The notes beneath the pieces were generated by a model. The model was not told the DNA's origin. It worked only from the letters and a program-made list of their open reading frames with translations, and ran no database searches. From Tissierellia bacterium (GTDB taxonomy: Bacteria; Bacillota_A; Clostridia; Tissierellales; Peptoniphilaceae): 10,769 nt of DNA. The position numbers and the translations under genes are program-made. The DNA lies in NCBI GenBank assembly GCA_012513395.1, contig JAAZCH010000038.1:1-10769 (forward strand). Reading direction: 5' to 3'. Shown here piece by piece: positions 6,835 through 10,769 of the stretch; within the stretch, counting starts at the first letter, position 1; every line of letters begins with the position of its first letter.

Positions 6835-8166
6835 ATGGAAAAAATATATGAATATTTAGAAAATAGTGATTACTCTTCAGTTCAAAGGGAGATTCAAAAT
6901 TTTCATATAGCTGATATAGCTGAAATAATCAATAGACTAGAAGATAAAGATTTAATAATAGTGTTTAGACTTTTGAATAAAGATATTGCTGCAGAAGTTT
7001 TTGCAAACTTAGATAGAAACAAAAAAATTAGGATTGTGGATTCTGTAAAGTTGGATGAATTACGTCCAATTATTGACGAACTACATTTAGACGATAAGGT
7101 AGACTTGCTAGAAGAGTTGCCCGCCAATGTCGTTAAGAATATTCTAAGGTATTCCGACTCCCATGAAAGAAATTTAATAAATCAATTTTTAAACTATAAA
7201 GAAGATTCTGCTGGATCTATAATGACAATTGAGTATGTGTCGTTAAAACCTCAAATGACAGTAGAGGAAGCATTATTATACATTCGAAAAAACGGACTTG
7301 ATAAAGAAACCATATATAATTGTTATGTTCTTAGTCCCAATAAAAAACTAATCGGCGTTGTATCTTTAAGGGAGCTTGTGACATCAGATAGAGATGTATT
7401 AATTGGAGAAATAATGTCAGAGGATATTATTTTTGTACACACAGATACGGACCAAGAAGAAGTGGCGGATGTATTTTCCAAATACGATTTATCAGCACTA
7501 CCAGTTGTAGATACGGAAAATCGACTTACGGGAATAGTGACCTTTGACGATATCCTAGATGTAATGGAGCAAGAAGCTACTGAAGACTTTCATAAGATGG
7601 CATCCATGACTCCATCTGAAGGAGGATATCTATCCGAAACGCCATTTAAATTAGCTATGGATAGGGTGATCTGGTTAGTTGTTTTGCTAATATCTGGGAT
7701 ATTTGTAGGAAATATTATTGAAAACTATAATTGGATTTTGGTTCAGTATTTGGTTTTAAACTCTTTTATACCTATGATTACTGGCGCGGGAGGGAACTCA
7801 GGAATCCAATCTTCTACACTTGCAGTAAGAAACCTATCTTTAAATGAGATAGAGTTTGGCGATACTTGGAAAGTTGTAGTAAAAGAATTCCAGGTCGGAA
7901 TAATTGTTGGTGGAGTAATGGGAGTTTTTTCTTTGGCGAAGGTAATGTTGATAGATAGAGTTTCATTGGACATTGGTCTGGTAGTTGCTCTTACGATGTT
8001 TGTATCGATTTTAGTGGCGAAAGTATTTGGTGGATTGATTCCCCTTTTAGCAGATAAAGTAAATATCGACCCAGCAATTATGTCAAGCTCAATAATTACC
8101 ACTTTAGTTGATGCCATAGCACTTGCGATTTATTTTACAATTGCTGCGATTATATTACCAATTTAG
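6835..8166 (+). CDS. mgtE: MgtE-type magnesium transporter (first of a tandem pair)
   Basis: A 443-residue protein with full MgtE architecture. The cytosolic N domain (about 1-125, helical, many Asp/Glu) comes first. A CBS pair (about 130-250) begins after the SAGSIMT hinge and includes ALPVVDTENRLTGIVTFDD. A plug-like linker and a five-helix membrane domain (about 278-443) follow. The pore motif GGNSGIQSSTL starts at 319 after FIPM, and the C-terminal TTLVD places Asp426 at the position of the selectivity Asp of characterised MgtE (Asp432 in Thermus). MgtE is a dimeric Mg2+ channel in the cytoplasmic membrane, closed when Mg2+ fills acidic sites between the N and CBS domains. It is followed after 21 bases by a second mgtE and then folD. 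The ribosome binding site argues for the start at 6835 rather than the upstream GTG at 6796. Confidence 0.93.
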   Translation: MEKIYEYLENSDYSSVQREIQNFHIADIAEIINRLEDKDLIIVFRLLNKDIAAEVFANLDRNKKIRIVDSVKLDELRPIIDELHLDDKVDLLEELPANVVKNILRYSDSHERNLINQFLNYKEDSAGSIMTIEYVSLKPQMTVEEALLYIRKNGLDKETIYNCYVLSPNKKLIGVVSLRELVTSDRDVLIGEIMSEDIIFVHTDTDQEEVADVFSKYDLSALPVVDTENRLTGIVTFDDILDVMEQEATEDFHKMASMTPSEGGYLSETPFKLAMDRVIWLVVLLISGIFVGNIIENYNWILVQYLVLNSFIPMITGAGGNSGIQSSTLAVRNLSLNEIEFGDTWKVVVKEFQVGIIVGGVMGVFSLAKVMLIDRVSLDIGLVVALTMFVSILVAKVFGGLIPLLADKVNIDPAIMSSSIITTLVDAIALAIYFTIAAIILPI

Positions 8167-8187
8167 GACGATGGAGGTGAAGAAGAT

Positions 8188-9558
8188 ATGGAACAAAGAA
8201 GCATACACGAAAGAATAAAATATGAAGAACGAGATATTCTTCAAATGTTAGAAGAAAGAAAATATGCAGAGCTTAGAGAGTTTTTAAAAGAAACAAATGA
8301 AATAGATATAGCTGAAATCATTAGTAATCTTGAAGATAAACATTATGCTATGATACTCTTTAGAATGCTATCAGAAGAAAGCGCATCTCAAGTATTTGCG
8401 TACCTAGACATAGATGCCCAAGTAGAGATCGTTACTAATTTTTCTGAAAGTGAACTTCGAGAAATTATGGAAGAGTTATTTTTCGACGATATTGTAGACT
8501 TAGTTGAAGAAATGCCAGCGGAATATGTGAACAAGGTTCTTAGAAATATTTCCAGAGAAGAACGACAATTAATGAATGAGTTCTTGGGATATCCAGAAGA
8601 GTCAGCTGGATCTGTAATGACTATAGAATATGTAAGTCTATATAAATCCTACACTGTAAAAGATGCCTTAGATCATATACAAAAAGTAGGTCTGAGAAAG
8701 GAAACCATTTATTCATCTTATGTAGTTGATACCAATAGAAGACTAAACGGAATCATATCACTTCGTAAGCTGGTTACATCTGATCCTGACTTGTATATTT
8801 CAGACATTATGGAGACAGATGTCATTTATGTTCATACAGATGATGACCAAGAGTATGTAGCGGATTTATTTATAAAATATGGATTCTTAGCTATGCCCGT
8901 AGTGGATAAAATGGAAAGATTGGTGGGAATTGTAACTTACGACGACGTTCTAAGAATTATTGAAGAAGAAACCACAGAAGACTTCCAAAAAATGGCCGGT
9001 GTAACTCCCAATGATGACGTTTATCTAGAAACAGATGCAAGAACCCTTGCGAAAAGTAGATTACCTTGGATTATGATTTTAATTGTTAGTGCCACAGTAA
9101 CAGCCTTCATCATCAATATGAATTTGGATTTATTAGGGCAATTTGCAATACTATCCATTTTAATGCCTATGTTAACAGACACTGGCGGAAACGCATCTAG
9201 CCAATCCTCCACTCTTATCATTCGAGGAATTGCCACCGGAGAAATCGAAGATGAAGATTTAGGTAAAATCTTAAGAAAAGAACTACAAGTTAGCACAATA
9301 TTGGTATTGATATTAGTATTTGTAATATTATTTAGAGTTTTAATTATCAGTAATGAAGGAATGAACGTAGCGCTTACTATAGTTTTGACATTAACTTTTA
9401 CCATATACTCTTCAAATATTATAGGTGGCGCACTTCCAATAGCAGCTAAGAAGATGGGATTCGACCCAGCTGTTATGGCTGTGCCTATGATTACTACAAT
9501 AGTAGATGCCATGAGTTTAATGATTTATTTTAATATAGCAAGAATAATACTGCTTTAG
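8188..9558 (+). CDS. mgtE: MgtE-type magnesium transporter (second of a tandem pair)
   Basis: A 456-residue paralogue of the preceding gene with the same order: cytosolic N domain (about 15-135), SAGSVMT hinge (139-145), CBS pair with AMPVVDKMERLVGIVTYDD (about 145-260), linker, and membrane domain (about 290-456). The pore motif reads GGNASSQSSTLIIRG from 333, where many family members have Gly-Ser or Gly-Thr after GGNA. TTIVD near the end gives Asp440 at the selectivity position. The N terminus has about a dozen extra residues (EQRSIHERIKYEE) compared with the first copy. GGAGGTGA (8173-8180) lies seven bases before the ATG, a stronger ribosome binding site than that of copy one. The copies match in the hinge and CBS cores but differ widely in the helices, so the duplication is not recent. 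Mg2+ is the default substrate; Co2+ or other divalent ions are possible. Confidence 0.93.
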   Translation: MEQRSIHERIKYEERDILQMLEERKYAELREFLKETNEIDIAEIISNLEDKHYAMILFRMLSEESASQVFAYLDIDAQVEIVTNFSESELREIMEELFFDDIVDLVEEMPAEYVNKVLRNISREERQLMNEFLGYPEESAGSVMTIEYVSLYKSYTVKDALDHIQKVGLRKETIYSSYVVDTNRRLNGIISLRKLVTSDPDLYISDIMETDVIYVHTDDDQEYVADLFIKYGFLAMPVVDKMERLVGIVTYDDVLRIIEEETTEDFQKMAGVTPNDDVYLETDARTLAKSRLPWIMILIVSATVTAFIINMNLDLLGQFAILSILMPMLTDTGGNASSQSSTLIIRGIATGEIEDEDLGKILRKELQVSTILVLILVFVILFRVLIISNEGMNVALTIVLTLTFTIYSSNIIGGALPIAAKKMGFDPAVMAVPMITTIVDAMSLMIYFNIARIILL

Positions 9559-9561
9559 GGG
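9557..9561 (+). promoter_or_regulatory. Ribosome binding site that sets the folD start
   Basis: AGGGG overlaps the TAG of the second mgtE and lies six bases before the ATG at 9568. The earlier in-frame ATG at 9562 directly abuts it and cannot use it, so folD most likely starts at 9568. Confidence 0.65.
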
Positions 9562-9567
9562 ATGAAT

Positions 9568-10416
9568 ATGGAAAAATTAATGCTAGGCAAACCAGTTGCT
9601 GATAAAATATCAAATGAATTGATAAATAAAGTAAAAACACTTCAAAAAAAACCTAATCTTGCCATAGTTAGGGTAGGAGAAAAAGAAGCAGATATTGCCT
9701 ATGAAAATTCTGCAATAAAAAGGATTGAAAATGTAGGAATGACATGGGAAAGTCATAAACTCCCCGAGGATGTATCAGAGGAATTATTGATAAAAAAAAT
9801 AAAAGAATTAAATAATGACAATGGTGTAAATGGAATACTTCTATTTAATCCATTACCTAAGCATATAGACGCAAAAAAAATAGGGAGTTCAATAGATCCG
9901 CTAAAGGATATAGACTCACTAAATCCTATAAACATGGCGAAATTGATATATAAAGAAGAAGATGCATTTGTACCTTGTACACCAGTTGCTGCTATGGAGA
10001 TATTGAAGCACTATGGAGTTAAACTAGAAGGGGCCCATGCTGTTGTAATAGGTAGATCTACAGTCGTAGGAAAGCCTATATCACTACTTTTATTAGATGA
10101 GCATGCAACGGTATCAATCTGTCACTCTAGAACTCCAAACGTTGAAGAAATTGCTAGTAAGGCTGATATTTTAGTGTTAGCAATAGGAAGTCCTAAATTT
10201 GCAGATGAAAATTTTGTAAAAGAAGGTGCCGTTGTAATCGATGTGGGAATAAATATAGATGATGAAGGAAAACTTTCTGGTGATGTGGATTTTGATTCGG
10301 TAATCGACAAGGTAAGCTTAATCACACCAGTTCCACGAGGAGTCGGTTCAGTAACCACGGCGATTTTAGCAAAACATCTGTTAAGGGCATATGAGCTCCA
10401 AGAAGCATCTAATTAG
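9568..10416 (+). CDS. folD: FolD-family methylenetetrahydrofolate dehydrogenase, cyclohydrolase residues replaced
   Basis: A 282-residue cytosolic FolD homologue of normal length. FolD oxidises 5,10-methylene-THF with NAD(P)+ and usually also hydrolyses methenyl-THF to 10-formyl-THF. Family landmarks are the Tyr45 segment AYENSAIKR, NPLPKHID (94-101), PLKDID (111-116), the nucleotide-binding GRSTVVGKP (162-170), CHSRT, VIDVGIN and TPVPRGVGSVTTA near the C terminus. The Lys that follows the Tyr by four residues in bifunctional enzymes (YxxxK) is Ala49 here. The Gln of the usual VQLPLP strand is Phe93. Both are needed for the cyclohydrolase step in studied enzymes, so I infer dehydrogenase activity only, with a separate FchA-type cyclohydrolase elsewhere. 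The Asp of KDxD is kept. The start at 9568 is chosen over 9562 because of the AGGGG spacing. It is nine bases behind mgtE with no terminator, so it is probably co-transcribed. Confidence 0.93.
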   Translation: MEKLMLGKPVADKISNELINKVKTLQKKPNLAIVRVGEKEADIAYENSAIKRIENVGMTWESHKLPEDVSEELLIKKIKELNNDNGVNGILLFNPLPKHIDAKKIGSSIDPLKDIDSLNPINMAKLIYKEEDAFVPCTPVAAMEILKHYGVKLEGAHAVVIGRSTVVGKPISLLLLDEHATVSICHSRTPNVEEIASKADILVLAIGSPKFADENFVKEGAVVIDVGINIDDEGKLSGDVDFDSVIDKVSLITPVPRGVGSVTTAILAKHLLRAYELQEASN

Positions 10417-10420
10417 GAGG
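10415..10420 (+). promoter_or_regulatory. Orphan Shine-Dalgarno sequence overlapping the folD stop
   Basis: A perfect AGGAGG overlaps the folD TAG stop. No ATG, GTG or TTG follows within the next 5-12 bases. The nearest in-frame codon that could start the open frame behind it is a CTG at 10434, 13 bases away. Confidence 0.5.
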
Positions 10421-10424
10421 CTAA

Positions 10425-10523
10425 GTAAATCACCTGAGATTATCATTATCTGGTTGCGCTTATGTTGATGACTTAAAAGAATTACTATACTATTATTATA
10501 ATGGCGAAATTTTTGGTAAGTAA
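10425..10523 (+). other. Start-less short open frame, possible small gene or gene remnant
   Basis: Between a TAA at 10422-10424 and a TAA at 10521-10523 lies a 32-codon open frame. It reads in part LSLSGCAYVDDLKELL and then YYYYNGEIFGK, which looks protein-like, with a mix of charged and hydrophobic residues. It follows the orphan AGGAGG but has no standard start codon in frame; only a CTG at 10434. I do not recognise a family. It may be a decayed gene behind folD, a small protein with a rare start, or chance. Possible promoter-like hexamers overlap it (TTGATG 10465-10470 with TACTAT 10488-10493; TATAAT 10497-10502), so noncoding leader DNA is an alternative. Confidence 0.2.
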
Positions 10524-10560
10524 GAAGTGAGCACTGGCTTTGATATTAAATAATAATTTT

Positions 10561-10576
10561 GTGAAATTGCTTTCAC
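10561..10576 (+). other. Small hairpin GTGAAA-TTGC-TTTCAC ahead of the tRNA promoter
   Basis: Six perfect pairs close a four-base loop, followed by TTTCC. It is the only hairpin I see between folD and the tRNA promoter and could be a weak terminator of the mgtE-folD transcript. The stem is short, AU-rich and lacks a proper T run, so confidence is low. Confidence 0.25.
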
Positions 10577-10586
10577 TTTCCAAACA

Positions 10587-10615
10587 TTGACAACAAGGTT
10601 AAATTGTTGTAAAAT
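10587..10615 (+). promoter_or_regulatory. Strong sigma-A promoter for tRNA-Ser and SRP RNA
   Basis: A perfect -35 TTGACA (10587-10592), exactly 17 bases, and TAAAAT (10610-10615, five of six). The start would be near 10622, about 11 bases before the mature tRNA 5' end. This is the best promoter match in the window and fits a stable-RNA gene. Confidence 0.85.
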
Positions 10616-10632
10616 GGATAAGCATTGGAATT

Positions 10633-10723
10633 GGAGAGGTGGCTGAGCTGGCTGAAGGCGCTCGCCTGGAAAGCGGGTAAACAGGGAACTGTTTCAGGGG
10701 TTCAAATCCCCTCCTCTCCGCCA
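10633..10723 (+). tRNA. tRNA-Ser, anticodon GGA (reads UCC and UCU)
   Basis: The complete class II cloverleaf can be folded. The acceptor GGAGAGG (10633-10639) pairs with CCTCTCC (10713-10719), followed by discriminator G and an encoded CCA. The D stem is GCT with GGC (10642-10644 / 10657-10659). The anticodon stem CTCGC/GCGGG surrounds the loop CTGGAAA, with anticodon GGA at 10668-10670. The long variable arm has six pairs, AAACAG/CTGTTT (10679-10684 / 10689-10694), which is typical of serine tRNAs. The T arm is AGGGG-TTCAAAT-CCCCT. All stems pair, so it should be functional. The SRP RNA begins about 10 bases after the CCA. Confidence 0.97.
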
Positions 10724-10733
10724 GTAGAAAATT

Positions 10734-10769
10734 TGCCGTACTAGATGGGGAACTAGCGGTTCCTTGTAA
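10734..10769 (+). ncRNA. ffs: Signal recognition particle RNA, 5' end only (runs off the window)
   Basis: The bases from about 10734 (TGCCGTACTAGATGGGGAAC, then TAGCGGTTCC and TTGTAA) match the 5' Alu-domain pattern of Firmicutes SRP RNA: GCCGU-CUAG--GGGG--UAGCGGU-CC-UGUA. This is the long, Bacillus-type RNA with an Alu domain, rather than the short 4.5S type that lacks it. It follows tRNA-Ser by about 10 bases with no promoter between them, so both probably come from one precursor. In Bacillus the same order is followed by dnaX. The rest of the RNA and its 3' end lie outside the window. Confidence 0.88.

Noticed and set aside
7743..8117. 124-codon minus-strand open frame opposite the first mgtE
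   Set aside because: It lies wholly inside a well-supported gene, has no ribosome binding site and no recognisable domain.
9021..9512. 163-codon minus-strand open frame opposite the second mgtE
   Set aside because: It is a codon shadow of the membrane domain of mgtE: low complexity, no ribosome binding site and no family resemblance.
10434..10523. Start of xseA (exonuclease VII large subunit), a gene often found behind folD in clostridia
   Set aside because: The frame stops after 30 codons and shows none of the OB-fold features expected of XseA.

Overview
The window is low-GC DNA, by eye about one third G+C, with strong AGGAGG-type ribosome binding sites and AGA-rich, A/T-ending codon usage. 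It carries a long Firmicutes-type (Alu-domain) SRP RNA directly behind tRNA-Ser. This points to a Gram-positive anaerobe of the Clostridia/Tissierellia, perhaps near the Finegoldia/Peptoniphilus/Anaerococcus group. That placement is an inference from style, not a database match. All of the genes look chromosomal and mostly housekeeping. I see no transposase, integrase, phage gene, CRISPR array or toxin-antitoxin pair.

Layout. (1) Bases 1-3321 are the end of the str operon: fusA (EF-G, 5' end outside the window) and tuf (EF-Tu), with a possible tuf promoter between them and a clear Rho-independent terminator behind. (2) Bases 3333-5571 hold a three-gene + strand unit: ung (uracil-DNA glycosylase), an alpha/beta-hydrolase, and a class I glutamine-amidotransferase-like hydrolase of the gamma-Glu-GABA hydrolase type. 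Its terminator lies inside the last gene of the convergent unit. (3) Bases 5493-6736 on the minus strand hold two universal stress proteins in tandem and a small DUF1294 membrane protein with a TTG start. (4) From a divergent promoter region, bases 6773-10416 on the + strand carry two tandem, diverged mgtE-type Mg2+ transporter genes followed nine bases later by folD. (5) Bases 10417-10632 hold no convincing gene, but do contain an orphan Shine-Dalgarno followed by a start-less open frame, then a near-consensus promoter. (6) Bases 10633-10769 hold tRNA-Ser(GGA) and the first bases of the SRP RNA (ffs), which runs off the window.

How they work together. EF-G and EF-Tu drive translation elongation. 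The mgtE pair probably controls Mg2+ uptake, with the cytosolic N and CBS domains acting as the Mg2+ sensor. FolD is in one-carbon folate metabolism, but the two residues that perform the cyclohydrolase step in bifunctional FolD are replaced, which predicts a dehydrogenase-only enzyme. The tRNA-Ser/SRP RNA pair looks like one transcript, in an order also known from Bacillus, where dnaX follows.

The items most worth a second look are the FolD active-site changes, the terminator hairpin written inside an opposing gene, the two non-identical MgtE proteins, and the unexplained stretch behind folD. I did not find an obviously new multi-gene system.
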